Assembly (NCBI GenBank): GCA_020055645.1 | Contig: CM034546.1 | Span: forward strand, 9,982,001 to 10,046,000 | Source of the DNA: Tomocerus qinae | Taxonomy: Eukaryota; Arthropoda; Collembola; Entomobryomorpha; Tomoceridae | Length of the DNA stretch: 64,000 nucleotides | Reading direction: 5' to 3' | Shown here: positions 35,875 through 48,478 of the stretch, piece after piece | How the letters are laid out: the number at the start of each line of letters is the position of its first letter | Numbering within the stretch: position 1 is the stretch's first letter | Made by a program: the position numbers and the translations under genes | The notes under the pieces: model-generated | What the model was told of the DNA's origin: nothing | The model's input: only the letters and a program-made list of their open reading frames with translations | The model's database searches: none

Positions 35875-36364
35875 TTCATATTTTGTTAATTAATTAAACC
35901 ATAAGATGTCTAACTGTTAGACATTCGATATCTGTAATTTTTTAATGGTTTCATTGTTTTTAATTTTTCTTACAGAAAACATTGGTCGAAAAGAGGATAC
36001 CGAAGACTGAAAATTGTAGCAAGGTGTAGATTGCGATGTTATATATATATATACATAGGAACTACATACCCACATATTATAATGTAAAAGCATTGGGGCT
36101 TGGATGTAAGAAAACTATTGGCGAAGTAAAACGATGTGACGAACAATTTTTATAAATTATTAATTCAATTGCGGGATAAACTGGCAAATAAAATGATTAG
36201 AATTTGTTCCTAACGATAAATATACCTCTAAAGGGTCTTTTGTTAAGACAGAAAGGATTACTTATTGTGTCATGTCATATAGCGTCTTTGCAACCTACTA
36301 TAAGCAAATAGTATAAATATTTTCTTCACTCTAATACAAATTAGATAGTATGTTAATTTTTTTA

Positions 36365-37560
36365 CCGTATTCACTTGATGAATCAGTTTTAGTAATATGG
36401 AAAGTGGAAGGTAACATATGTGAAGAATAACTCAGTTCTTCGTGTCGTAGTGGCACACTATTTAGACATGGGAAAATAGGAATTTGTATGGCACACACAT
36501 GACTTTTGTATGGGAGAGCTAAAAATAGATAGTGTGACTTTGTATGGCAGTTTATGACTTTGTATGGCGGTTTATGACTTTGTATGGAACTTTATGACTT
36601 TGTATGGTATAAGTTAATTTTACATTATAGATATGTAATGTTACCTTTTTATTTGATTTTAAAATGCAATGTAGGCAATTATTACGCAAGGTCAATGTCA
36701 GTTAGGATATTTACAGGAACCTAACACCTGGAATACTAACACATTTCAAACTGGCTGGGCAACTCCTACCACCTTTACCACGATCATAATATTCTGTACT
36801 GCAAGTTTTGTAATTAAATGTTTGTTTGAACTTCCAGGATAGTAAATCTTCAGAGTTAATGTCAATTTCAGTCCATGTCTGTTGCACCCTTGCTTTTTTG
36901 TTTCGTTTTCTTTATTTTCAACTTCACTATCATCAGTGTCACTGTCACTGTCCGTTTTGTATTCCAAACTTACAAATTTTCTTGACCCCGCCATTGTACT
37001 TCTTGTGTTCACTCAGATGCAATTTGTAAGGAAATAAAGCAAACACGAAGGCAGCAGAGCAGAAATATACTGATTGGAAAAATTCTGATAACATGCTAAT
37101 TGGGAGATAACGTCAGAGCTAAGAGTATTATGACTTCCCTTCACTTTATCCACAAAGCTAACTATCCATCCTTTATGCTTGGATATGCAGTTTCTACCTG
37201 GGTATTATCATTCTACTATATATATTCTTAGACTTAAATAAATTTACCAACCTGTGGTGATATCGTGCATCGGTATACTATGCATGTTTATATAAAACTA
37301 TCACCATACATAGTAATTATTTCCATACAAAGTCATTAGGTAAGTCATAACATACCATACAAAGTCACACTAAATGTCAAAAAATCCTCCATACAAAAGT
37401 CATGTGTGTGCCATACAAATTAATTGGCACCCTTTAGACATAAGGTGCTTAAATATTTGATATGCCTATGGCTTATAGATTTAAGGAAAATTAAAGTTCT
37501 AAACTATCCGAAAGGATTTGCTATATTGACCAAGATTTACTGTTCAAGGTCAAGGATAGT
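36365..37560. repeat. Ir-array 5' flank unit, orphan copy F, split by a transposon
   Basis: The left half (cacttgatgaatcag, gtcgtagtggcacactattt) and the right half (aaggtgcttaaatatttgat at 37443-37462, gtgaacagtgtattgcgtcg) are separated by the element at 36470-37432. Confidence 0.6.
36470..37432. mobile_element. Non-autonomous DNA transposon, ~43-bp TIRs, 9-bp TSD
   Basis: A perfect TSD tttagacat lies at 36461-36469 and 37433-37441. The TIRs share GGG at the tip, then 8 divergent bases, then aatttgtatggcacacacat... for over 30 identical bases. A 20-bp subterminal repeat follows (gactttgtatggcggtttat, 36530-36610). A short minus-strand frame starts with ATG at 36994 (MAGSRKFVSLEYKTDSDSD), and its likely continuation (TWTEIDINSEDLLSWKFKQT) lies in another frame; it may be a decayed relic of an element-encoded or captured protein. 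The 9-bp TSD suggests a Mutator-like or similar superfamily. A second copy of the terminus lies at 63345-63472. Confidence 0.65.
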
Positions 37561-37759
37561 GAACAGTGTATTGCGTCGAGACATTTATTGTGTTGGAAAT
37601 TCCATCTTTCATACTTCATGAGTTATTTTTGAGTTGATAAATCATTCCATTCGTCTTAAACGACTACTATCATTCCGCTATTACGTACGATACTGCAATG
37701 TTAATATCTCTTTTTAGTGTAGCCTTCGCCTTAAATTTTATACTCATTACTACCTCAAC

Positions 37760-39053
37760 GATTCTAGGCTATTTAGGCCAATCCAATTAGGCCAATAGGC
37801 AAAACCCATTTAGGCCAAACCAAAAACTCTGAAAACCCATTTAGGCCAAAAAAAAGTGACCTTTTAGGCCAAAACTTTATTTGCGCAGGAATTAGTCACA
37901 TATAGTAAATAATCAATGGAAATGTGTAAGTTATTCAACATTTTGCAATATTTAAGAACGTTTTAAAGAATATATAAGTAATTTTAAGCAAATAGTGTAA
38001 TAATGTAGAAATGCACACATAATTTGAGCTAAAATTCAATTCAAATTAATTCTTTTGGTGATATAAATTCTGGCACAGGCTCGAAGAAAGTCAATACGTG
38101 ATTTGTTGTAGTATTGCATGACTTGAAAACGAATTCTCTTGTCCAATCTCAGGTAACGGGGCAGTCGAGATGGAGTTTCCCCTTGTGCAAATAGTTCTAG
38201 CATAATGGAGCAATGCTTATGTTCTGATTGCAACAGTGGTATGAGTTTCCAAATGGGCGGATGAGCCTTGTCGACACCTGATACACAGCCTTACCAACAA
38301 CATGTGCATTATTTTAGCTAAAAATTAAAATTACAATACAATAAAATTGTACTTACTGTATCGCATCCGGTGGATGATTATGACCAATTTTCCCATTTAT
38401 AATGTCCCCATTCAACAAATCTTCAATCAGCGATGCTATACATTTTCTACTGTTTCTTTCGGTGCACCTCCAATATTTTTTATTTTTAATAACAATTTTT
38501 ATGGTATAAGAAAACCCTTCTCGGTGGAGTTTTTCTTGCTTAGCACGCTGTCCGCCATCCATGGTAAGCAAGGAAATACTAAAAGCTTACTGCTACTTAT
38601 TTTTTGTGAATGTTTTGTTTATCGTTCACTGATTATCATTATGACGGTGTAATTTCCATATTTCTTTCACTATGCATATACATATGAATCAATAACATCG
38701 TAGGTATGTGTAAGAAATATAGAAAGAGAGCTACCAAGCACCAAACGTCATAAACGTAATCAAATTACACACAGGCAACGAATTTTAGTTCAAATTATAT
38801 GTGCATTTCTACATTATTAAACTATTTGCTTAAAATTACTTATATATTGTCTAAAATGTTCTTAAATATTGCAAAATGTTGAATAACTTACACATTTCCA
38901 TCGATTATTTACTATATGTGACTAATTCCTGCGCAAATAAAGTTTTGGCCTAAAAGGTCACTTTTTTGGCCTAAATGGGTTTTCAGAGTTTTTGGTTTGG
39001 CCTAAATGGGTTTTGCCTATTGGCCTAATTGGATTGGCCTAAATAGCTGCACC
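37760..39053. mobile_element. Mutator-like element with ~270-bp TIRs carrying a FLYWCH gene
   Basis: The flank acctcaac is duplicated (37752-37759, 39054-39061). The termini (37760 to about 38035 and about 38790 to 39053) are nearly identical inverted repeats containing repeated taggccaa words. The inside holds a minus-strand FLYWCH zinc-finger exon and a second coding piece but no transposase domain. Long TIRs, an 8-9 bp TSD and FLYWCH content fit arthropod Mutator-like elements. It is inserted in the Ir array. Confidence 0.7.
38036..38562 (-). CDS. FLYWCH zinc-finger protein encoded in the Mutator-like element
   Basis: Exon 1 starts with ATG at 38560-38562 (MDGGQRAKQEKLHREGF) and carries FLYWCH signatures: GFSYTIKI, KKYWRCTERNSRKCIAS and GHNHPP. 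It ends near a donor ACA|GTAAGT (about 38352). Downstream frame 38036-38265 continues with HPPIWKLIPLLQSEHKH, a block that normally follows FLYWCH fingers in Mutator-derived proteins. The exact splice phase was not resolved. The protein would be about 145-150 residues, so it is a DNA-binding remnant without the MULE transposase core. Confidence 0.6.
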
Positions 39054-39061
39054 ACCTCAAC

Positions 39062-40660
39062 TATTTCGGCTTGTCTACGCGCTAAAACCGATTCCGACAC
39101 TTCAACCGATATGGCACCTACCTGTGCCGTAAAATTGTAAAACTATACAAAACCCCTAGGCATTTACGAGATCTACGCACACAAAGTAGGTAAAAAATCG
39201 GCAAATTACTGCCTAAAAATTTGAATATTTCAGAAACTGCTAGGAATTTCGTGATGAAACTTGGTAGTTAAGCTTTTGTTAAGGTAAGAAAGACTTTGTA
39301 TTTTGTTTTAAAGCCCTTACCCCTAAGGGGTAGGAGATAGTCATAGAGAGGGGAAACATCCTCTCAAAAAAAATTTTATGAGTGGAATAAACTGAAAGCT
39401 ACATTTTTTAATAGTTTACGATAGAATGCAATCATATTTGACATACTGATACATGTGTGGCCGCAACCGCAACCTATAGAGGGAAATAACAGTGTGCTAT
39501 GTGCACTCACCGAAACTAGATGAAGGTATCTCCACTTTAACAGAATTGGATATGAACTCAATCTGTTTACATTAAGTTGGCTACAAAATCAATCAAATTT
39601 TTCTTTTTCGGAAATCAAAGAAAACTAACTAAAACGTCAAGATAAAAAAATTAGTTTTGTTTACTAATCATTCCATGGTCCTGAAGCTGGAATCGTCGCA
39701 AGGCTCGGTTCTTATTAAACATTTGTGCTAAAATATATTTTAATGAACAACTATAACATTGTCTGAAAAACTGGGCCAATAATAATATAATATATTGTTA
39801 ATATTTCCAATGGCTACCACAAATGAGAATTAACAAACTTCAAAAGTAAATCGTAAAATTCACTCAAATATTCTATCTCAACAAAATAACGAAAAGGAAA
39901 ATACTTTACACTAAATTGATTTATGATAATTTTAAATTGGTACAAATAGTTATTATTACGCATTAAAATAACCACACATTGAAGTACTAATTATTTACAA
40001 TTCATATTTTAATTGTCTTTTAGAGAGCACATATTTTCATTGACAGTATTATGAACTAAATACATCAGCTTTCACTTTAGTTGAGACGGAAGGTTTAAAA
40101 ACACAGCCTTTTCAATTTTTTAGTACTTTTACTTTACCGTAGCCTGGCATATTTTTGATTGCAAACACGCAGAATTAAAGTGTGTACATATTATGTATAA
40201 TTAGAAATAATGGTAACAGTAGCTTAGTTAATAGTAACAATCACATTTACAGTATCACATTGACTATACAGTCTTACATTACAAAATGTGGCACATTGGT
40301 CCCACTCGCATAAAATTACACATTTAAGATACAGGACTATAGTCACTTTACATTAATGTCAATTAAAAATGGTACAAACGAGTCTTATTAGAAATTAAAT
40401 CGATCAATTTCCACCGAATCCATACATTTATCACTATTTCTCCAAAAAATCGTAAACTGCTTGAATTTTTCCTTTCCAAAACTCTTTCAAGGTAATGGAA
40501 ATTCGGAACCTGGATCGAAATTAAAGGCACCAAATAATTTCCATTAATTTTGACATATTGGCACTAGAATCTTTTCAGTTGAAAACGACAAAACCTTTTA
40601 GACCCCGTAGAATGGGTAATCTAAATTTTTATTGCTTATACGATTTGTTTAGATTGCTTA
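39062..40660. other. Intergenic, no gene supported
   Basis: AT-rich sequence; small frames (39376-39561, 40558-40758) have no domain, and the latter overlaps the fold-back element. Confidence 0.4.
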
Positions 40661-40673
40661 TCAAAGGACCAGG

Positions 40674-41224
40674 GGACAATTGCACCAAACTTTTGCTTTT
40701 AACTATGAACTTTTTTAGACAATATTACAAAATTTTTGTTGTACCAAAATTACAATAAAAGTAAAACGTGAGAAGTAAAAGTTACAAGTAAAAAGCGCTT
40801 ACTTCGCAGTTTCTGTTGCACCGACAACAAAATTCGAAATAGAAAAGAAAAGGTTGAACGACTTTGCAGGTATTTTTGCAAGGTCTCCAAAGGTTTGTCA
40901 AGTGTAATAGTACTTACTACATAAACAATAAGGTATTTTCCTAAAAGGTACTAGTTTTAACGGATTTACCGCAGCTACAAAATTTAATCTGCAAAATTCG
41001 CAGTCGAGGAGAATGAAAGTCGAAGTCAAGTGCAATCTTGCTAAGAAACAGGGCACAGTTAACATTTGCCACTATTTTACTTTTCACTTTTTGGTTACAA
41101 AAGTGGCTAGTGAGTCTTAAATTTTGGTACAACGAAACAACGATTTCACTTATTACTTTACAACTTTTACAAAGTGAAAAGCAAAAGTGACAAGTGAAAA
41201 GGGTAACTATGGTGCAATTGTCCG
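40674..41224. mobile_element. Fold-back / MITE candidate
   Basis: ggacaattgcacca (40674-40687) recurs inverted as tggtgcaattgtcc near 41210-41224. Inner segments also pair: tgttgtaccaaaatta near 40736 against aattttggtacaacg near 41120. No convincing TSD was found, so the exact ends are uncertain. No gene. Confidence 0.45.
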
Positions 41225-41684
41225 CAGGAGGTGGAGAAAAAATTCGTAGCTATTATAAAATCAAAATTGAACGAAGTGTAACTGTTTGAGCAAATATTAA
41301 GATTTTCATATGCACATTTTACTTACTGTAGGCACACTAAGAGGCTTTTTTTTAGGACAACGATACTTACAGATATAGGTAAGTGCAGTATATAGATACA
41401 TCACTTTTCGCTACATGTAATTTTTTCTCCATTGTCACCTCCTGATCCCAAAAAACTACCAATTCAATGGTGAATAGTGACCAATTAAAAATCTCCTAGA
41501 GTGTAACCATTTATAACTAAAATTTAGATAAGTAGAGTTTCTAATCCTACTAAAAGTTTAAGGACGGTAATTACAACAGGCTTATCCACTATTTGCTTTA
41601 GCATTGCACTGAAATCATCTCTAATAACAATTTCTAAGTATACATTGTACAACATTCAAATAAAAAATCATAGATGGTTATAGT

Positions 41685-44190
41685 TCACTTCACGAACGTT
41701 TCAATATGCTCCAAAGCTTCCTTTGCAGCCAGCTCTCTTGCTTTTTCTTTTGTTTCGCCATTGGCAAACATTACCAAGTCAAGTTCTGGTCGGTTAGTAG
41801 CCTTGACAGACACAACTTGGAGAAAAGCCTCCTCACCATCATTTACACATGGTATATCTGTAAAACTTATATCTAAGTTGCTTTCCCGTCCCAGTGCTAG
41901 AAGGAAACCTTCAACTCCTCCATGACTTTTTATAACTTCTGCGTCGCATTCTCCACTCTGAAATAGCATAAAAACGGTCAATTATTTATAAAGTTTGCAG
42001 AATTATTGTCATTTTTTACATCACACACAACTTTGGCATATTATTCGGCATAGAATTACCATTTACTATTTCTAGACTTCTAATTCTTCAATGCAATAGT
42101 TAAATACATTTGTATTTAATAGTAATAACATTTTTATGAAAATGCAGTTTCAGAAAATGAAACCAGTGATACAATTACACATTAAAGAGGGTATTGGTCA
42201 ATTCCTATTTCAGGTGGGATTTTGACTTTGACTCATCCGACTTCAACCAAGATCAATGAAGATAAAAATTATTTATCAATATAAATGTCATTATTATGAA
42301 TGCTTTAACTTTTTTGATTAGAGGGGCCATGGCAAAGTGCAACTTGTACAATATTTTGTTTAAAAGTAATTCAAAAAGTGGAAAATTTCTATAAAATGAA
42401 ACTATTTCATACAGTCTAAAATTTTATCACTAGCGCACAGAAATTACAAAATATTTTAGATTGGGCACAACAACTACTGCAATTTGGTGAACCTATCACT
42501 CTTAAAACTGAAATGGAAACAATATTTTAACATATTCGAATCGAAAAACCTTCCTGTTGCAAATGCAAATGTTTCCATAACTCGAAACAACTTAAATTTG
42601 TGAAATGGTCAATTTTAAATATGCAAACATCGTGTTACTCTAAAAGTCTAGAGTAGAGTACGGTAAATCTTGTCCAAAATGGAAAGTTTTCCTTTTATGT
42701 TCCCTCAAGATATAAAAATTAGTAAAGAAAATCTAGTTATAATTGGTTGTGATTTGGGAGATACACACGGTAATTAGTTTGAGATTGTAAAAGGGTCTGA
42801 AAATGTTAAATCAACACGGAACATAAAAAAGTCATTTTTACGGATTCAAAGAAGGTGGGAAAATTTACTTTTAACTTATTAACTAATTCCCCACAAAGTT
42901 TTTGGTAAAGGTGGTTTTTGTGGGATACTACCGTCGAACACTCTTCTAGAGTTCCGGTGCATGGAAGCTTGCCAAAATCCAGCTGATGTCCCTGTGAAAG
43001 CGACTCTCCTATAAGATACCACAACAAATTTATTTATTTATTTACTCATACAAACTTGATATTTTTAAAGTAACTAAAAATATCAGAACGGACATACATG
43101 TAGTCAAAAAAATTATGTTGAATGAATTACCATTTGTTGTCGATGAGTTAGCTCCGTCAACATTTTCAGGGATTTGGCGCCCTCTCAAAGTCATCAGCCA
43201 TTGGTGGGCCACCCTTCTCTTTGCTTGCTTTTTCGTTTTCGCCTTTTCCGCCTTTGACTCTCCATTGACGATACAAATGCATTCGAAAATCGGCATATGC
43301 GGTGGACCAACTCTGTCCTTTTCCTATTCAGAAAAGAACTTTTGTGATCACTACAATTAAATAATTGACGAAATAAGTAGAAATGAACGATTTTTATTTT
43401 CTTACATTATATTCTGGCGGTCCCAGGCTGAGTTTATCGCAAATGTCTAATAATTCTCCTATAGGATTAATTCCTATATCCGAATCTTGTAATAGAGCCG
43501 AGGACGAGGAACTAGGCGCTGCCAAAGCCGTGACTAGTTCCACAGCTGGAATATGGGCTTTCGCCGCTCCACCGTTTATTTCATAATAATCCTTCGGAGA
43601 TAATTTCATCTCTTCGTCGAGCATTGCCTTGGCTGCACTATGCTTGGCGTCTTTTTTGCTTTTGGAGGTGGCCTCGGCTGTCAACAATCAATAAAAACGA
43701 TATTTCATTTGAGTCGGGATAATCGCAAAAAATGTTCTAACAAGAAGACTAAGCAACTCAAAACAACTCTTTATCATAAAAAGTTAACTCCCTCGCGTAG
43801 TAACTTTTAAAACCATAACATTTAAGTTTAATTGTTTAATTAATTATACTATACCACTACGAATATGCGAATTATTTAGTTCTTTTTTACTATTCAGTCT
43901 CTCAAATTTGATAATGCAAAACATTAATTACTATTTGTAATTATACTGCACTACGTAAATATAATAATAATTATAAGAAATTACTCTAACATATTATTAT
44001 GCGTACCTCTTAATCTAGCATCTTTGTAGGTTAGTTCCAAGACGCACTTAAACCGAGGAATAATGGATTTTGTTTCCCCAGACACATCGTACGTCTCCCA
44101 TTTGGGCGTGTTGCCCTGTTTTCGGCTAATCTCTTCTATCCAAGAGACGGGGGTCTTCGAATTTAAAACTTTGTTGTACTCACTTTCCAT
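41685..44190 (-). CDS. Loquacious/TARBP2/PRKRA-like dsRNA-binding protein, 5 exons
   Basis: The exons, in transcription order, are 44190-44007, 43677-43406, 43323-43131, 43008-42869 and 41957-41685. All splice phases agree, giving 353 residues, close to the family's 310-370. dsRBD1 (about residues 11-85) has KTPVSWIEEISRKQGNTPKW and the basic helix SKSKKDAKHSAAKAML. dsRBD2 (about 130-198) has NPIGELLDICDKL and AKTKKQAKRRVAHQWL. The C-terminal degenerate dsRBD3 (about 280-352) ends in KEKARELAAKEALEHIE and in this family mediates dimerisation or Dicer binding. Known family role: cytoplasmic cofactor of Dicer in miRNA or siRNA production. Loquacious, TARBP2, PRKRA and R2D2 types cannot be separated by eye. 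No disruption seen. Confidence 0.85.
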
Positions 44191-44199
44191 TATTATACC

Positions 44200-46180
44200 T
44201 ATAACTATATCTGTGACAAAAAATATTATTGGATTTAGAATTTAGTATTCCTCATATCAGTATCTAATAATAGTTCATAATTGAAAATACATATTATATA
44301 GTAATTTATTGGAGACGGTAGTAGTAAAAAATATAATCAGTCATAAGTAATTGACAATCATCCGTTGTGAATTGTCTGTTTGGATCTAGTAGGTGGTTTG
44401 TGGTAGGGAATAGTGGGGTAAGACTTTGTTGAGGCAACATTTCTCTAAACTTATATATTTTGACATACAATAATTAATTTTGGGAGACTAGCAAATGTTA
44501 AATGTTTAAAATCGAAAACATATGTTTCTTACAAAATTAATTCTAACGAAATGATATGTTGCCTCTGCACTTTTTCTAATATCTAAGTTCAGACATTCAA
44601 CATTAGAATACCACCTCCTCAGATTTAACTGAACTGTCAAATCATAAAACAATTAATATAATATAGAAAAATATAAAGAAATTATTATACCCTTTTATTT
44701 CTAGTGTTCCAGTGTAAAGTTGAAAGTCCCCACGTCCCCAGTTCCAAATTTTAAGTATTGATGAATGTGCCTAATTCCGGGAAAGAGACAGATGGACAGA
44801 ATTAGACTTTAGCAATAAGTAAATTTTTACAAAAAAAATATAATATAGTATATAATATACCTAAAATTATTTTGCACTTCCAGTAGTCAGTCCAGGTTGC
44901 AAAGTCAACTTACAACGTGGCAAAATCAGAACCTGAACGTTGCAAGAAGCTGGGCTGAACCTGAACGTGCAGGATTTGACTTTGCCAATTTATCCGAATA
45001 TTTATTTGAATTGAATACATACCGCCATACACTCCCTCTTGCACAGTAGTTAGTAGTATGTTGTAGAATACATACTAAATATTTGAAGCCTTAAATCAGA
45101 AAAACACAAACGTTACTAAATGAGAGACAATGACAATGTTCAATGAGACAATGCTGAAATGGGTAATGCATAATATTATGATGGCAAATAATGTTTATAG
45201 TGTACTAGGTGAAACCTAGCACATAAGATGTGCTAGAAAAATGTTGAAACATGTAATATTATAGCGACTGCATATTAGCCCAAAATTCAATGACAGGCCG
45301 AAGATTTCAACCGCAGAAAAATTCATAAATTCCCTGCGCGGAGTGCACGGCGTACTAACACGAATTTAATCCAGCCCTTTATTTATTGCGCAATTCCACC
45401 TCAGCTTTATACTATTAGTATGATATAGATTGATAGGTTATTGATGAATATATTTTGATAAACATCCCATCCAACCCATCATGACATCCGGATGGGAAGG
45501 TATTGGTTCTCATCCAGCACATCAAACATACTCGATATCAAAGCTTAGAAGCTTAAAGAATATTTCGTAACAAGTATCTACGTACAGGTTGCTTAATTCG
45601 AACATTTATTTGTATTTGTTTGAATGCGAATTAAAAAAATAACATGTCATTTCTTACTGTCGGCTATTTCAAACCTTTTAGTCGTAAAAATAAGCTTCTT
45701 AGATAGTATGGGGTCTATTGTTTGCTATTCGATTATTCGAGTTGTTCGATTCACTCCAAAGGATGTGACAACCAACTCCTTTCCATCCAGCCTGTAATGA
45801 CCATCCAGGCTACTGTACCCATCCCATCCAGCCCATCATCAACATTTAAGAAATTGCCTCCATTCAATCCAGCCCATTACCGACACCAAAGCAATTGTCC
45901 TTCCAGCCCATCCAAACATCCGGATGGGATGGTTGGATGGTTATGTTTACATCTATCTATGGTGCGTTGGTATGCAAGATATTTAAAAACATAAGGAATA
46001 TTTCACGACACATGTCCAAACCTCGTGTTTATACTTTAAAAATACACGGTAAACCTCGGCTAAGGTGGCTCAACCGATGAAAAATAGAGGATCATCCGCC
46101 GTCGCCACTGAATATCACGGCTGGGGGCTCTGCTCATTTGTACATATAGACACATACAAACATACGTACATACAAAGGTA
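44200..46180. other. Intergenic with a degenerate ccatccagccc repeat
   Basis: No gene is supported. Between about 45470 and 45940, catcccatccagcccatca-type units recur, with palindromic catccggatg near 45484 and 45908. The small open frames there are repeat-derived. Confidence 0.45.
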
Positions 46181-46182
46181 TT

Positions 46183-46319
46183 TAATAATGTGCCCCAAAG
46201 CAGTTTACCCGACGTCCACCACACGCAACATGCTATTGTCGGGGACCTTCCGAAGTTACCCGACAAAGACACTTTACTAACAGTGGGCTTCGGGTAAACT
46301 GCTTTGGGGTACATTATTA
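46183..46319. mobile_element. Short hairpin MITE, 28-bp arms
   Basis: taataatgtgccccaaagca... (46183-46210) pairs with its reverse complement at 46292-46319 with one mismatch, enclosing 81 bases. The outer half of the right arm (tggggtacattat) also occurs near 25714 in the Ir array, so this is a dispersed family. Confidence 0.6.
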
Positions 46320-46779
46320 AAAACATTAATTATTCAATGCGCGTGCGCCAGATTACCTTTATACTTTAGTCATGATAGTATGGTATTATACAATAAACGT
46401 TTAATTTTGACAAGATTATCTCTAACTTTCACTAGCAAACCTAAAATTTGATTATTTTTATGTACATAAAACTCCAAATCATAACTTGTAATTGAAAACA
46501 TTTACAACACGCCTTTCCTCCGAATATGGTCATGTATAAGAAGGTACAATATGAGTATTCACCATAAGTTTAATCAATAATCAATTTATAAATCTTTTTT
46601 ATGCATGCACAATTCCATAATATTTCTAATCTAAATAATATTCACAATAACAATATATTACTGTAAAACTGTTTGGCTAATTATTATTATTTATTTTACA
46701 TTGTACTGTAATCCTATTGAGTGATACTTAAACCATTTATTATACTATAGACCTTGATTAAGCTGGTGTTTGAAGGTAC

Positions 46780-47000
46780 ATTAGTATGCCAAGAAAAGTA
46801 ATTCTCGTCAGCATATAGTTCTTCGTTTCTACAGAACAAAAAGTGTTCACACTTACACCAAACATATAAATATTTAATGAAATCTGATATAAAAGGAATG
46901 TCAGTTCAAAGCTGAAGTCAAAAATATATTCTCGATAACGAGGACGGCTTATTGGGTAGGGGAAAAAGATATAAATAATAATATACCAAGATATTATATG
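46780..47000. repeat. Ir-array 5' flank unit, copy G (upstream of deleted Ir)
   Basis: Blocks gccaagaaaagtaattctcg, agttcttcgtttctacagaa and cataaatatttaatg match the other units, at the expected distance ahead of the broken receptor at 47592. Confidence 0.55.
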
Positions 47001-47591
47001 CATATATAACAACCACAAGTTTACTAAAAATGATGAATTATCTAAGAGTTGTGGTTTTCGGCCTTTTCGTCTTGTATGGTATTCTTCAGTTTGAAACATA
47101 CTATAGATATTTTCTTCAATACTTAATAGCAAGCAAAATGGAAACATTGCAAATTTTACTTCGCTAAAAATTCAATTTTACCATTTTTAACTAATTTGGT
47201 GTAATAAAAAAGGTTGGAAAGCACAGCATTGGACTTTTCATGCTGATTTTTGCTGTGTAGATATTTAACTTCCTCGTACCCGACAGAGTTTTCTTGTATA
47301 AATAAGTTATTTTATAAATTAAGCTATTGCAATAATTCTGAATTCTCCACAAGAATTACTTTGAAAGCCCCTTAAAAATGTACCCTATTTAATTATTTAA
47401 TGGACGTTACAAAATTCTTATACTTATATATTTTGTACATATATATAATATCCTAGATTAACACGATTAGTAATTAGTAACAAAACTGGTGCTCGACATT
47501 CGGATGAGTTATGCTATATACATTGCTTACATCGTTTAGTACTTTACATGTCACTGGCTGAGATATTAGTACTCAAGAAAGCCATATTGAA

Positions 47592-48050
47592 ATGTATTTC
47601 CAACATCCATTTACTCCATTAGACTATTTATTGGCATCAACAATGTCCACTGTTTTCAAGTCATTTTATAGTAATTGTGACTTCAACATGATCACTTTTT
47701 ACCAATCTGAATGGCAGACCCGTTTTTTGTTGGCTAATCAAAATAATCAACCATGGACGTTGGCAACTTCAAATCCCGTATTTTCACACCATGCAAGGGA
47801 GGGGATTTTTAAAGTATTTTAAGCAACAGTCTGGCTTCGAAAATGATTTGGTAGATATAATATCCCAATCAAAACTTAAAAGAGTCTCGGACCGTGGTCA
47901 TAAATCTTTCGATGAAAATTCATACTATTTTCTTCGTTTGTGGATATGTTTTACTTTGCTCTGTCTTTACTCTGTCGCTAGAAAGATTATGGCATTATAC
48001 TTTACAAGAAAATGTTTTAAGCATTTTAAATAAACTGAAAATGGTAGCTT
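47592..48050 (+). pseudogene. Ionotropic receptor relic with internal deletion
   Basis: The N-terminal part (SFYSNCDFNMITFYQSEWQ, NQPWTLATS) matches residues near 30-80 of the paralogues. At about 47770-47790 it jumps to the C-terminal part (MQGRGFLKYFKQQ), so roughly 1.4 kb including M1, pore and M3 is missing. A further frameshift follows near 47890, since the M4 region (SMKIHTIFFVCGY) reads in a different frame. It cannot make a channel. The deletion may be replication slippage or unequal exchange within the array. Confidence 0.85.
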
Positions 48051-48301
48051 AAAACTGTCCAGGTTGCATATTTCTAGATGCATTAGATAGCATCTGGAAT
48101 TAATCATATTCTTACGATATTGCTTCAAAATTCTATATTAATATTGTCTTGTATACAGTAAAGCTTTTTAAACTTCTATTTTATTATGTCAATAGTTTGT
48201 AAAAGTCAATTCATTTAATAGATGCAAATTAATTACCAAATCATATTTTAAACATTTTGATGCATGCACAATTTCAAATTATGCCCTAATTGAAATAATA
48301 T

Positions 48302-48478
48302 TGTAAGATATTTAGCATATCTTGCACTTTTAGAGAATTTATTATAGTGATAAATAAATAAATTAGCTAGCTTAGACAATTATTATCTAAACTAAGTTCA
48401 ATATTTAGATGATTAAGCATCACGCCATGACACGTTCTGCTAAGTAAACAGAACATAGTTGAGGACAAATAAGATAAG
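48302..48478 (+). repeat. Outer element 5' LTR, first part (split by BEL insertion)
   Basis: 177 bp identical to 62796-62972. The LTR continues at 54854-55128 after the nested element; ATAAG is duplicated at the junction (48474-48478 and 54849-54853). Confidence 0.9.

Noticed and set aside
46758-47147. Minus ORF of 129 codons rich in hydrophobic residues
   Set aside because: Overlaps an Ir flank unit; no homologous frame in the other units, so probably chance in AT-rich DNA.
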